A stretch of 64,000 bases of DNA, taken from contig NC_048537.1 of the NCBI RefSeq assembly GCF_902806685.2, forward strand, positions 17,320,720-17,384,719, read 5' to 3'. Below, in pieces: positions 24,101 to 31,129 of this stretch. Each line of letters starts with the position of its first letter. Position 1 is the first letter of the stretch. The DNA comes from Maniola hyperantus. Its lineage: Eukaryota; Arthropoda; Insecta; Lepidoptera; Nymphalidae. A model generated the notes under the pieces. That model made no database searches. It was not told the DNA's origin and saw only the letters and a list, made by a program, of their open reading frames with translations. A program made the position numbers and the translations under genes.

Positions 24101-27100
24101 CATTAGCTGCAAATAAGAAAATAAATATTGTTAATACCTTTTTCAAGGGTAAATAAGATTTCATAAAGAAACCAGAAGGTTTTATTTGCTGGGGCTGGCA
24201 TGCTGCAGCTTTACTTAGATTAAACAATAATATTATGTATTTTGAACAATGAAACCAGGAAATAAATTAGTAAAAAAAAGTCTCTGGCCCAGTAGCGAGC
24301 GCTATGGTCTTGGGGTCTAATCAATCTAGCTCATCTTTGTTTTTTTTTTATGAACTTAGGATGGATCTGCTTTTCCTTTGGATCGATTATTTAGGAATGC
24401 TTAATTTCTAAATTGGCTCAAGGCTGAGCCGTGCCGAAAAGCGTTTCAGTGATTAGCAGTATGAGTTTAATTAAATTGCCATTCCTTGTCCTAGTTAGCC
24501 CGCTAACAGACTAACAGGACAGATCGCAGTCAAGGGTCAACTAATTGTAATCGCATAAAAAGAGAAAAAAAGGTATACCCAATTTAGTCAACTTACAGGT
24601 AACTAAGAAACATTTGCAAACTTACAGTCATGTCTAAAGTCGAGGTTGGTATGAGATCGATGGATGGGGTCGCGCTCCCTCGACCTCACCTCGTCCGCCG
24701 GAACTCCGGCTGACCTCGACCTGTACACGTTGGAGTGCTGCAAACAGAAATACATACATATTTTTTTTAATGAAAATATTACAATAAAACTTAAAGCTAG
24801 CCTTATCTACTATACAAATCATGCCCGCGTGGAATGGTGCCAAAAATACTGTCTGCATTTCCGCGCTGGACAGCCAGGCTGATCCGTTGCGCAAAAAATG
24901 AGCCAGCCCTTCTGTCACCAGAGGGCCTAACATGCGCCCCGCGAGAAAATTTTGTCTACGCATTATCTCGTGTTTTTTCATACAAATAAGACGAGTAAAT
25001 GCGTAGACAAAATTTTCTCGTGGTGCGCATGTTAGGCTAGCTGATGAGGCTATTAATCGCGGTGAATAGTCTCGTAATTTTTTTTTGCACTAAGACTCCA
25101 TGGCCCCAGGGTCTCCACGCCAAACGTAACAAAAATGTAACTCTCGATAAGAGAGGCATACAAGTTGCAGCCTCTTTCTGCGTTGTGTTCCTCATCGCTG
25201 CCCTCAGCACTCACAACTCAACCCTCTCACCAAGCATTTAACCCCCGTTTAGTCAAGTAATGCTATCCCTTTGGGCAGATGACATACGCGATTTTCAAAA
25301 AGGAGAGAGAGATACAAAGAATCAGTACCCTTATTATAAATGCGAAAGTGTGTTTGTTTGTTGGTTTGTCCTTCAATCACGTCGCAACGGTGCAACGGAT
25401 TGACGTGATGCATGGGTATAGATAAAGACAGAAAATCAAAGAGTTCCCACGGGATTTATAAAAACCCTAATTCCACGCGGACGAAGTCGCGGGCATCAGC
25501 TAGTGTTAACTAAACCATGATTAATTTGCTTGTTGAAATTAGCCACAAGTCGACGAATGATACTACCGGAGCTCATTTTTTTTTTTTGTTCAGATACAAG
25601 TTAGCCCTTGACTGCAATCTCACCTGGTGGTAAGTGATGATGCAGTCTAAGATGATAGCGGGCTAACCTGGAAGGGGTATGGCAGTTTTTTATTAAACCC
25701 ATACCCCTTTGGTTTCTACACGGCATCGTACCGGAACGCTAAATCGCTTGGCGGCACGGCTTTGCCGGTAGGGTGGTAACCAGCCACGGCCGAAGCCTCC
25801 CACCAGACCAGACCAGAAATTTAGAAATTATAAAATTCCAAACCCCTGTCAGGAATCGAACCCGGGACCTCCCACTATTAAGACCACAGCGCTCACCACT
25901 GCGCCAGGGAGGTCGTCACTGCGCCAGGCTGTCACATTTGACATTAGTTGGTTCTACATTGCTGCTTCATTAAGTGATATCAAAATGATTTTATGTATAA
26001 AACCTTCAATGGATTAAAAATTAATGTCAAGTGAGCTCGGAGGTTACCAGTTAACTAAGTTAGCAAATCACCGCGCAGGACCCTGCAAAGAGAAATACGA
26101 CGCAAAGAGAGAGAAATTATTATATTAAGTTCGCACGAAGTTTACCCAGCAGTGGTATCTACACGGCCTCTAACTAATGTTTTGTTTGTGTGCTGACACG
26201 GCTAATTAACAAAGTATTGATCACGGAAGTCGCTCCAGTGAAGTGCAGTCCTTCACACAAGACGTTTGTTTGTAAATCATTACTAAGTACAAGCGACAGC
26301 GAAAATATGTGACGGGTTTTGAAAATAATAACTACAATGGCGCCGATTCTCTTGTCTCTTTCTAAACTAATTTGAGAGTATCTGCATCTTTTTCTTTTTA
26401 ATATTGCTAAAAAACGGAACATGTATTTTACATTTACATACTCTAAATTTTAGTGCACCCGCAACCCGTTGAGCTATGTCGGTTACTCTAGTTCTCCTAC
26501 GGATCTCTTCATTTCTGATTCAATCACGTAGAGAAACTCCAAGCATAGCTCTCTCCATCGCCCGCTGAGTGACTCTGAGCTTTCTTATGAGACCCATAGT
26601 TAGCGACCATGTCTCGGATAATTTAAATTTTAAATAAATTTTAAGTATTTATTGGTATATATACCTTTTTTATAGGTAGACCCTGTAAAAGCTGTGATAG
26701 CCTAGTGGTTAGGACGTCCGCCTTCTAATCGGAGGTCGGGGGTTCGATCCCGGGCACGCACCTCTAAATTTTCGGAGTTTAGTGCGTTTTAAGCAATTAA
26801 ATATCATTTGCTTTAACGGTGAAGAAAAACATCGTGAGAAAACTTGCATGCCTGAGAGTTCTCCATAATGTTCTCAAAGGTGTGTGAAGTCTACCAATCC
26901 GCACATGGCAAGCGTGGTAGACTATGGCCAAACCCTTTTCACTCTGAGAGGAGACCCGTGCTCTGTAGTCAGCCGGCGATGGGTTGATCATGATGATGAT
27001 GATTATCTACCCATATTTTTGTTTGTCACTGTACCTAATAGCTCAGCAACTTGTAGTCTGACACGGACAGACGGCGCCCGCTCAGTCTAGCCTCTAACTA

Positions 27101-29453
27101 AAAGCATTTCACAAGCGGAAAGCGCTCAAATGGGCGTTGAAAGCTTTACGATGGTATTGTCTAAGCTCTTACTTACAAAATACAAACTAACTACCTCCAC
27201 CGTAGTCTGGGACCCTGGTAATTATTTTAAACTACACTTTCTTGGTGCGACCAAGACATTAAAATAACAAAGTAATCAAATGTAGGCCCTTTTGAAGCTT
27301 TCCCTGTCCCTTAGTATTTTAATGATGTCGTTAAAAATATTTTATGGGTAGAAAGATTATTAAAAAAAAAATCTGTAAATGAAACCATTTCGAACTAAAC
27401 TGTTGGATGTAATTTAAAAAAAAATAGAGCCGTTGTAAAGATAACAAGCCTTACTAAGCTATTGCTTTATCGTTCTGATAGAATATCAACGGATTTTTAA
27501 ACAAATCTACAACAATTAAGTATGTGCTGTTTGTCAGTTGTATAAGGTTAGTATTTTTAGGGTTCCCTTGCCAACGGGACCCTATTACTAAGCCTCCGCT
27601 GTTCGTCTGTCTCGTGAACCGTAAATGTAGGATTTTTTACAGAATGTGTTTGCACAACGAATAAAAACTTTCAAAATGGCCGCGATGAAAATTAAAAATG
27701 TTATTTCTTGTACGGGTACAGAATCCTTTGTCTGCGAGTCCAATATGCATTTTACCAGTTTTTATTTCAATTTATATACTAACGCTCGAATGCAATGAAA
27801 CCTGCTAGCAAGAGATTCAATGCAGCCAAAGGTGCTCGGAGCGCTCTAGGAGATGCTTTAATTTGACAGTACCTATTTTATTACACTTCCTTCCTTCTCT
27901 TCTTTCTCTGACTCTTTATTATCACAATCGGAGATGCACTGACGAATTTTTTTTTCATTTTACACTTCGGTAGCTAGATTTCGTAAAACCTGCATCTATC
28001 ATTATTACAATCTCAATTGTTGTGATTGGCTGAATTTGTGCGATTCTTATTGCAACAAGGCATTATAGCCAATAGTGAGCGAGCGTCAACCAATCAGAGG
28101 TGATTGCGATCGTGACATTGTAGCTGTCATTCTAATGCAATCTAGCAGCTGATTCCAAGCGTACTATAAGAAGCTTCGCTCCAAAAATGTTGTGTTTAAC
28201 TTACGACATGTCCGTGCGGCACCCTGGAGGGCTCCTGCAGCAGGGAGCCAGGCCTGCGCCCGCTGATGGTGCCCCCGGAGTGCAGGATGGCGCCATTGTC
28301 CGTGCTGCGCAGCCGGGGAGACTCCGTCAGCGATGGCAGCACCTGGAACAGTTAAAAAATACATTTGAGGGCGCCATAAAGTTGAAGAATCTCAACTCCG
28401 TATATTTGTAACTGATATATTCGACTCAAACCTCTCAAACTAACCAATCCTAGTTACGGAGCGCAATGTTTTAAAGCACGCACGCATTATCATCATCATC
28501 ATTGTCATCTATATGCTATAGGTATACTTATGAAAGGAAAAAGTGGCTGACTGACTGACTGATCTATCAACGCACAGCTCAAAGTACTGCACGGATCGGG
28601 CTGTTTGACATGCTGATAGCTACTATGACGTAGGTCGTAGACATCCGCTAAGAAAGGATTTTTGAAAATTCAACCCCTAAAGGGGTAAAATAGGGGTTTC
28701 AAATTTGTGTATTCAAGGCGGACGAAGTCGCGAGGGTAAGCTAGTCAACCGATAAACGTGCACTTAGGTATCTTGTAGAGACTTCAACAAGTCACGATGT
28801 TGTACCGCCTTTATCCAGCAGCTCCCTGCAACTAGTATGATGCCGTCTGTTCAGTGTTCACCTAGTGGTGCGTCTGCCAACGCTGCGATCTGCGAAATCG
28901 CCATTCCAGCACCTTGGGACCCCAAAGTCTATCGGTTTTTCAAACTATGTGCCCTGCCTATTGCCACCTCAGCTTCGCAACCCGTTGATCAATGTCAATT
29001 ACTTTGGTTCTACGGAGTCCTACGGATCTCCTCATTTTTAATCACGTAGAGAAACTCCAAGCATAGCTGTCTCCCATCGTCTGCTATAGTTAGCGATCAT
29101 GTCTCGGATCTATATGTCATTACTGTTCGAAGACTGATGCGTTGAGCGATAAAGCCTAACGGAGCTCCAATAAATTCGTGCGGTTTTGCCGATCGGGCGA
29201 GCTCAACGTACGTAAAAATTAAATTTGGTCGTTGTTGATCAATGAAAGCCGCCCAACCCTTACAGCGCACGAGTGTGTAGGCACACATATACCGTATAGG
29301 CACACTCTATTTGCTCACACAGAAAGTTTGTAAGGTAATACCTTGGGCGCGTGTCGCAGAGGCTCATGCGGCAGGGTGTTAGCTCGACGCGCGCGCTGCT
29401 CGGCGCTCGGCGAGCTGCCCGCCTGGCCCATGCTACGTGCTCTATGGCCTCAT
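15013..29453 (-). CDS. Twelve-exon host gene, 3' incomplete, unknown family
   Basis: Coding segments on the minus strand, in order: 29431-29342, 28342-28205, 24737-24626, 24106-23976, 23602-22533, 21910-21693, 21154-20981, 20295-20144, 19501-19349, 17099-16845, 15971-15853, 15154-15013. Each is bounded by AG and GT, and the phases join (0,0,1,0,2,1,1,0,0,0,2,0) without a stop, giving 918 codons. The product is rich in Ser, Lys, Arg, Glu and Pro, has no membrane segment or signal peptide that I can see, and begins with a myristoylation-like MGxxxS. Such a composition suits a cytoplasmic or membrane-tethered scaffold; that role is inference. Further 3' exons should lie below 15013 or beyond the window start. 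I do not recognise the family, and no enzyme motif is visible. Confidence 0.85.
15176..15384 (+). repeat. Helitron-like element (type E), intronic
   Basis: Type E runs from TATTATAAATGCGAAAGTGT through CCCGGAAAATCAAAGAGTTC to GCGGACGAAGTCGCGGGCAT and ends CTAGT. This copy has a decayed 3' end (GGATGTAATAACGGGCATTA) and a type A copy starts right after it. Confidence 0.8.
15385..15622 (+). repeat. Helitron-like element (type A), intronic
   Basis: Full copy abutting the type E element; (GACT)n at 15409-15441; ends CATAAGCTAGT. Confidence 0.9.
15853..15971 (-). CDS. Coding exon 11: RWCSSYVNWGGHV segment
   Basis: 39 codons plus two bases (residues 832-871), acceptor ATCTACCAG, donor GTATGG. Reads AQEEGKRWCSSYVNWGGHV, then MYLPPAPDQPLSMMSTDRPI. 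Two Trp and two Tyr in a short stretch, followed by a Pro-rich patch, suggest a folded or peptide-binding motif. The split codon AG/G gives Arg with the next exon. Confidence 0.85.
16012..16380 (+). pseudogene. RTE-type LINE, C-terminal ORF and (GAT)n tail
   Basis: An open frame reads MERAMLGVSIRDQIRNEEI, then RVTDIAQRVAKLKWQWAGH and RRWGPKVLEWRPRTGRRNVG, stopping before (GAT)n at 16354-16377. This is the best-preserved C-terminus of this LINE family in the window. It is 5' truncated, lies in the host-gene intron and is antisense to the gene. Confidence 0.88.
16485..16625 (+). pseudogene. RTE-type LINE, upstream ORF scrap
   Basis: Translates as AAFGKASTIEMSS and, after a stop, LKTKYFKECVLLVMTHGSET, the segment just N-terminal to the part seen at 16012. 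The order is therefore reversed relative to an intact LINE, so two insertions or a rearrangement are needed. Confidence 0.7.
16626..16765. mobile_element. Foldback MITE (ATCTATAGAGCGC termini)
   Basis: Left GATCTATAGAGCGCCTGACT; right, reversed, AAATCTATAGAGCGCACTTT. The arms pair for most of about 65 bases each. A partial copy lies at 54362-54400. Confidence 0.75.
16845..17099 (-). CDS. Coding exon 10: LRKSVTGALGAALGSRRF helix-like segment
   Basis: 85 codons, phase 0 both sides (residues 747-831); acceptor CTGTTTCCAG, donor GTGAAT. It opens with GKPLQLGFNSLQKLRKSVTG, which continues as a Gly/Ala-rich amphipathic stretch ending GSRRF. Then come an acidic patch, NWFLTKSAPNSL, and a charged tail. 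The Trp/Phe and Ala-Leu pattern suggests a conserved interaction segment. The family is not recognised. Confidence 0.85.
17100..17639. other. Intron, AT-rich, nothing recognised
   Basis: Host-gene intron between coding exons 9 and 10; no ORF or repeat boundary seen. Confidence 0.5.
17648..17783. mobile_element. Foldback MITE (ACAGCCG termini)
   Basis: ACAGCCGCACTCAGAGTCGC left and ACAGCCGTACTCAGATACGC right (reversed). The core shares CTTAAG and TATAGCTCTGTCTCGTTTT with the MITE at 16626. Confidence 0.75.
18015..18135 (+). repeat. tRNA-headed SINE, family C, head only
   Basis: GTGATAGCCTAGTGGTTAGG and GGGATTTGATCCCGGGAACG, then truncated; a scrap of SINE P tail (GGGGATTATTAGTCATTTAA) follows at 18160. 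Confidence 0.8.
18207..18660 (+). repeat. Dispersed repeat family B
   Basis: Full copy in the intron; (ACAG)n at 18572-18604; ends GGTACGGAACCCTAAAAA. Confidence 0.88.
18725..18838 (-). repeat. Helitron type E, 5' part
   Basis: Reversed: CATGCAAAAATCATGTC, CCGTTGCTCCGTTGCGACGT, TTTTCGCATTTATAATAAGG. Confidence 0.75.
18873..19275 (+). repeat. Dispersed repeat family B
   Basis: A second intronic copy, about 215 bases after the first; ends TTGAGGTACAGAACCCTAAA. Confidence 0.88.
19349..19501 (-). CDS. Coding exon 9 of the host gene
   Basis: 51 codons, phase 0 both sides (residues 696-746), acceptor GTACCCAG and donor GTGAGC. It includes AAWTPQQDLGDSSSDGAG, a three-His run and PFSLSLPRDQDK. GC-rich compared with its introns, as expected for a true exon. 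An in-frame AG a few bases inside the exon could act as an alternative acceptor but would break the phase. Confidence 0.8.
19605..19815. repeat. Family B scraps and a retroelement scrap
   Basis: Two short B pieces form an inverted pair around a (GACA)n stretch (19650-19690). At 19780-19812 the minus strand reads ISLAFQRENAASIV, a scrap of the retroelement C-terminus also seen at 50.2 kb. Confidence 0.55.
19977..20135 (+). repeat. tRNA-headed SINE, family P, full length, at a splice donor
   Basis: GCCTCAATAGCTCAACAGG (A box), an anticodon-like CTGAAAA, GGTTCAAACCCC (B box), body and A-tail (20121-20135). The A-tail stops 8 bases from coding exon 8, so on the gene's sense strand it is a T-tract starting just after the donor. 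Confidence 0.88.
20144..20295 (-). CDS. Coding exon 8: Ser/Asp-rich, donor abutting a SINE tail
   Basis: Two bases plus 50 codons (residues 645-695), acceptor CCTTCTCAG. It contains ISPESSPRSDQSADKSGDSG and RIDSPRG, with several S-P sites. The donor is GTACGG, weak relative to the GTAAGT sites elsewhere in the gene. The intron continues at once into a T-tract that is the antisense A-tail of the SINE at 19977-20135. Phase 0 to the next exon confirms the junction. Confidence 0.82.
20386..20457. promoter_or_regulatory. Three perfect TGACGTCA sites
   Basis: The octamer TGACGTCA (CRE/ATF-type palindrome) occurs at 20386-20393, 20397-20404 and 20450-20457. It lies in the host-gene intron between coding exons 7 and 8. 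Regulation is inference; the sites may instead belong to a repeat. Confidence 0.45.
20460..20980. other. Intron, unassigned
   Basis: A scrap resembling LINE coding sequence (20600-20760, CGGTTAGTTGTGCTCGGTAG) cannot be assigned. Confidence 0.35.
20981..21154 (-). CDS. Coding exon 7: acidic Ser block and RFSPAAAWR motif
   Basis: 174 bases (residues 587-645), acceptor TACTTCCAG, donor GTAGGT. A Ser/Glu run (SSEGSEEEGSEGS, casein-kinase-2-like) is followed by a Pro/Lys patch and RFSPAAAWRQLASLD, whose Trp and small residues suggest a short conserved helix. No known domain is assigned. Confidence 0.85.
21468..21681 (+). pseudogene. RTE-type LINE fragment ending at a splice donor
   Basis: Reads MLGVSLRDQIRNEEI, then RVAKLRWQWAGHIIRK and GRRSVGRP, as at 16012, but its 3' part and tail are missing. 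It stops about 11 bases from the edge of coding exon 6, antisense to the gene. Confidence 0.85.
21693..21910 (-). CDS. Coding exon 6: ordered-looking block with KQFYFGM
   Basis: One base, 72 codons and one base (residues 514-587); acceptor CTTCTAG, donor GTAAGT. It begins PAPSKQFYFGM and continues with aromatic and Leu positions in an acidic helical pattern (PIIEELSNFHLIEQKLLGY, then EDEMEKFNEKLKED). This is the most structured-looking part of the protein and a good query for homologues. An RTE fragment ends about 12 bases beyond the exon, inside the donor flank. Confidence 0.85.
21971..22144 (+). mobile_element. CAGTACGCG MITE, complete
   Basis: CAGTACGCGG left and CGCGTACTG right, each flanked by TA, a mariner-like target duplication. 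174 bases, noncoding, in the intron between coding exons 5 and 6. Confidence 0.85.
22145..22532. other. Intron, AT-rich
   Basis: No feature seen before coding exon 5's donor. Confidence 0.5.
22533..23602 (-). CDS. Coding exon 5: long Lys/Glu/Ser/Thr-rich disordered exon
   Basis: The largest exon, 1070 bases (residues 158-514), acceptor CTGTTCCTTAG, donor GTAAGT, ending in phase 2. Open throughout. Composition is dominated by Lys, Ser, Thr, Glu, Asn and Arg with few aromatics, so it is almost certainly disordered. A short helical, coiled-coil-like stretch is suggested around EEKDEFQEELKKATSRIRKE. No catalytic motif. A dispersed repeat (23630-23757) starts only 28 bases before the exon. Confidence 0.87.
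23630..23757. repeat. Dispersed repeat near coding exon 5
   Basis: TAGAGTATCTGCATCCTTTT and CATATACTCTAAATTTTAGT recur at 26337-26447. The ends TTTAGAGTAT / ATACTCTAAA are inverted, so a small MITE is likely. Confidence 0.65.
23976..24106 (-). CDS. Coding exon 4: GSEPDL and APPPP motifs
   Basis: Two bases plus 43 codons (residues 114-157), acceptor TTTGCAG, donor GTAAGT. It contains RFGSEPDLR, an acidic and Gln patch, then a basic run and KKYRAPPPPTNN. The four-proline stretch beside basic residues resembles SH3- or EVH1-binding peptides of cytoskeletal adaptors; this is inference from composition. Confidence 0.83.
24240..24600. other. Intron, unassigned
   Basis: Contains CTGGCCCAGTAGCGAGCGCT (24286), which has a relative at 56352; otherwise nothing. 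Confidence 0.4.
24626..24737 (-). CDS. Coding exon 3 of the host gene
   Basis: 37 codons plus one base (residues 77-113), between acceptor TTTGCAG and donor GTAAGT. The sequence is Arg/Ser rich (YRSRSAG, EVRSRERD, RSHTNLDF) and strongly basic. Repeated R-x-x-S/T triplets suggest kinase or 14-3-3-type sites, an inference only. The intron upstream holds a retroelement remnant and a foldback MITE. Confidence 0.82.
24790..25245 (-). pseudogene. Retroelement C-terminal remnant, split by a MITE
   Basis: The minus strand reads SYIFVTFGVETLGPW, then after the palindrome at 24927-25036 GDRRAGSFFAQRISLAVQRG and NADSIFGTIPRG, then a stop. It matches the longer remnant at 50234-50760. It lies in the intron upstream of coding exon 3 in sense orientation. 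Confidence 0.75.
24927..25036. mobile_element. Near-perfect palindromic MITE
   Basis: CCTAACATGCGCCCCGCGAG left and CCTAACATGCGCACCACGAG right (reversed), with arms of about 43 bases including AAAATTTTGTCTACGCATT. Only a short spacer separates the arms. Confidence 0.85.
25325..25505 (+). repeat. Helitron-like element (type E)
   Basis: CCTTATTATAAATGCGAAAG to GCGGACGAAGTCGCGGGCAT and CAGCTAGT. Slightly shortened inside. Confidence 0.88.
25575..25930 (-). repeat. tRNA-headed SINE, family D, near full length
   Basis: Reversed: T-tract 25577-25588, TTAGCCCTTGACTGCAATCT, B box CGAACCCGGGACC, A-box side CACTGCGCCAGGGAGGTCGT. The last 20 or so bases are partly duplicated (GCGCCAGG twice). Confidence 0.9.
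26337..26447. repeat. Dispersed repeat, second copy
   Basis: Pairs with 23630-23757. Confidence 0.65.
26455..26625 (-). pseudogene. RTE-type LINE fragment
   Basis: Reversed: AACCCGTTGAGCTATGTCGG, CTCCTACGGATCTCTTCATT, CACGTAGAGAAACTCCAAGC, ACCATGTCTCGGAT. Sense orientation relative to the host gene. Confidence 0.8.
26690..27000 (+). repeat. tRNA-headed SINE, family C, full length
   Basis: GCTGTGATAGCCTAGTGGTT to GGGTTGATCATGATGATGAT. Both promoter boxes intact (B box GGTTCGATCCC). Confidence 0.92.
27001..27549. other. Intron, unassigned
   Basis: AT-rich with A runs; no feature supported. Confidence 0.45.
27550..27775 (+). repeat. Family B2 repeat
   Basis: TTAGGGTTCCCTTGCCAACG, GTGAACCGTAAATGTAGG and TCAAAATGGCCGCGATG; the relative at 51043-51230 shares these motifs. 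Confidence 0.65.
27776..28204. other. Intron, unassigned
   Basis: Contains a loose inverted repeat around TGTTGTGATTGGCTGAATTT (28018) and CAACCAATCAGAGG (28088), possibly a MITE. Confidence 0.4.
28205..28342 (-). CDS. Coding exon 2 of the host gene
   Basis: Exactly 46 codons (residues 31-76), phase 0 on both sides, between acceptor CTGTTCCAG and donor GTAAGT. The segment is rich in Ser, Gly, Pro and Leu and includes ILHSGGTISGRRPGS, a motif-like patch that looks disordered with possible basophilic kinase sites. GC content is much higher than in the flanking intron. No domain recognised. Confidence 0.82.
28530..28745 (+). repeat. Helitron-like element (type A), degraded
   Basis: GACTGACTGATCTATCAACG to GCGGACGAAGTCGCGAGGGT and AAGCTAGT. 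Confidence 0.85.
28770..29125 (-). pseudogene. RTE-type LINE fragment
   Basis: Reversed: GTAGAGACTTCAACAAG, CACCTTGGGACCCCAAAGTC, ATTGCCACCTCAGCTTCGCA, AGCGATCATGTCTCGGATC. In the intron between coding exons 1 and 2, sense orientation. Confidence 0.82.
29342..29453 (-). CDS. Coding exon 1: start codon and possible myristoylation site
   Basis: The acceptor TTTCAG ends at 29454. A 22-base untranslated leader follows, then ATG at 29431-29429 and 30 codons to donor GTATTA. The start is supported by an in-frame TGA within the same exon, so the frame cannot begin further upstream in it. The leader also contains a minimal upstream ORF (ATG, two codons, TAG). The N-terminus reads MGQAGSS: Gly2 and Ser6 fit the N-myristoylation consensus, suggesting membrane attachment. 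A basic stretch (RARR) follows. A noncoding first exon should lie at higher coordinates but was not located. An alternative frame is open in the exon but meets a stop in the next one. Confidence 0.8.
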
Positions 29454-29643
29454 CTGAAACGAACAAACAGAACATTCATATAATGCTTATTATAATACAA
29501 TAACACATAGGTGTTAGGTAGCTAGCCTTATAAACAGAAAACTAAAGGGCTCTAAAGGCAGTTTGATCTTATAGTTAACGTAGGGACGTAAGTAAACTTA
29601 GCAATTCTTTTATTGGTAACGTTTTTATAATAAGCTCCCAGTA

Positions 29644-29937
29644 CCCGTAGTACAAGATTTTACGTCTCACTAAACGAAACCAAATTCGAGAGTCAAAATA
29701 CTTCCGCGTTACAGTAAAATGGACCTAAACAGCCTTGAATTGAAGTCAAATATTCAATGCCACTGATTTTAATTTCGCAATGTTTCCGCTTGGAGCGCTG
29801 GCTGTAGAAGTGTGGACTAACTTGAGCTTTAAGACAAGGCACTTAAGATCCAGTTTACTGTACGCGGAAGTATTTCGACTCTCGAATTTGGTTTGGTTTG
29901 GTGAGACGTAAAATCTTGTACTACGGGTACAGAAGAC
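29644..29937. mobile_element. Foldback MITE with ~75-base arms
   Basis: GTACCCGTAGTACAAGATTT and its inverted copy (AAATCTTGTACTACGGGTAC) bound the element. The arms continue through ACTTCCGCG. Located just upstream of the host gene's first coding exon. Confidence 0.85.
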
Positions 29938-30019
29938 ATCGGAAATAGCTCAAGTTCAAAGTTTTCATAAAACGTAAACGTATTGAAAAATCTTATCACA
30001 ATGTAAAGGATTATAAAAT

Positions 30020-30235
30020 GCCTAGCTTATGGTCGCGATTTCGTCCGCGTCGAATATAAAATTTTCAACCCCGTATTTTACCTCTTTAGGGGTTGAATTT
30101 TCAAGATGTCTACGTTATAGTAGCTATCTGCGTGCAAAATTTCAGCCCAATCCGTCCGGTAGTTTGAGCTGTGCGTTGACTTAATAGTTCATCAGTCAGT
30201 CAGTCAGTCAGCTTTTCCTTTTATAGGTTGTACAT
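30020..30235 (-). repeat. Helitron-like element (type A)
   Basis: CTAGCTTATGGTCGCGATTT, TAGGGGTTGAATTTTCAAG and (CAGT)n at 30194-30211. Confidence 0.85.
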
Positions 30236-30451
30236 TTAGATAGACTTACACTTGTCTTTCACGAAGTTATGAAACAGAACTATAACAACACCATCAAGAT
30301 CCCCCGAGATCATTTAACCGACATCGCGATAAGTAGGTGTAATTAACCTGTCAGTCAGCCGTCAAGTGCCCACGGCTGACGGTCGGGAGGAGGTCGAATG
30401 AAAGTGGCCCAATTTTATAACAATGACTATGAACAACAAAACTGATAACTA

Positions 30452-30994
30452 AGGGCCGGTTGTTTCAACAAACTTTGACGGACACGTAACCTTTAAATAT
30501 GGCGCTAACGAACGTAAGTAAAGAAAAAGCGTTGATTCAGCATCTATTAGCGCTAACGTTCGTTAAAAAGTTACGTTTACGTTAACCGGTGCTGGCGCCA
30601 TTGGTGATCGTCAAATCTGTTCGTAACTTCATACTTCTTACAAACGGAATATTTTATTTACAAATTATAATGGAATCAATTTAATTTAAAGCTTTTAATG
30701 GTAGTTTTTTTTAAGATGAAAGAGAATTTGTAAGAGAGAAAAAGTGTTCAAAATTCGAAGTAGCAATGTTAATAACTATGTATATAATTTAATATACTTA
30801 AAATGAAATTAAAAAAGGATACGGAGAAGTAAGTTAATTTTTAGGGTTAGTTTCGCAACCAAAATAACAATGACGAACAGTTTTTGTACAATGAAGCAAC
30901 GCACTTAAATTAACAGATGTTAAAGTTCGTCTACGTCTGTTAAATTTTAACGAACGTATCTTACGAAGACCAATGGTTTGAAACAACCGGCCCT
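30452..30994. mobile_element. TA-flanked DNA element, 543 bases
   Basis: AGGGCCGGTTGTTTCAA begins and (inverted) ends the element, with TA on both sides. Internal GGCGCTAACGAACGT motifs are also inverted. No transposase; non-autonomous. Confidence 0.82.
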
Positions 30995-31129
30995 TAGTGA
31001 TTTCCAATTAAACATGAACGATATGAACGTCCGATGTTGCTTTCTACTTAAAAGACTAATTTATGAAATAATTGGTTGACTGAAAGTGGATAGGATGTCT
31101 AATTAGTATTAGTTCAATATGTGACTTTG

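Noticed and set aside
26700..26760. tRNA gene
   Set aside because: A and B boxes are present, but the head belongs to SINE family C with body and (GAT)n tail; the same holds for family P and D heads (for example 19977 and 55378).
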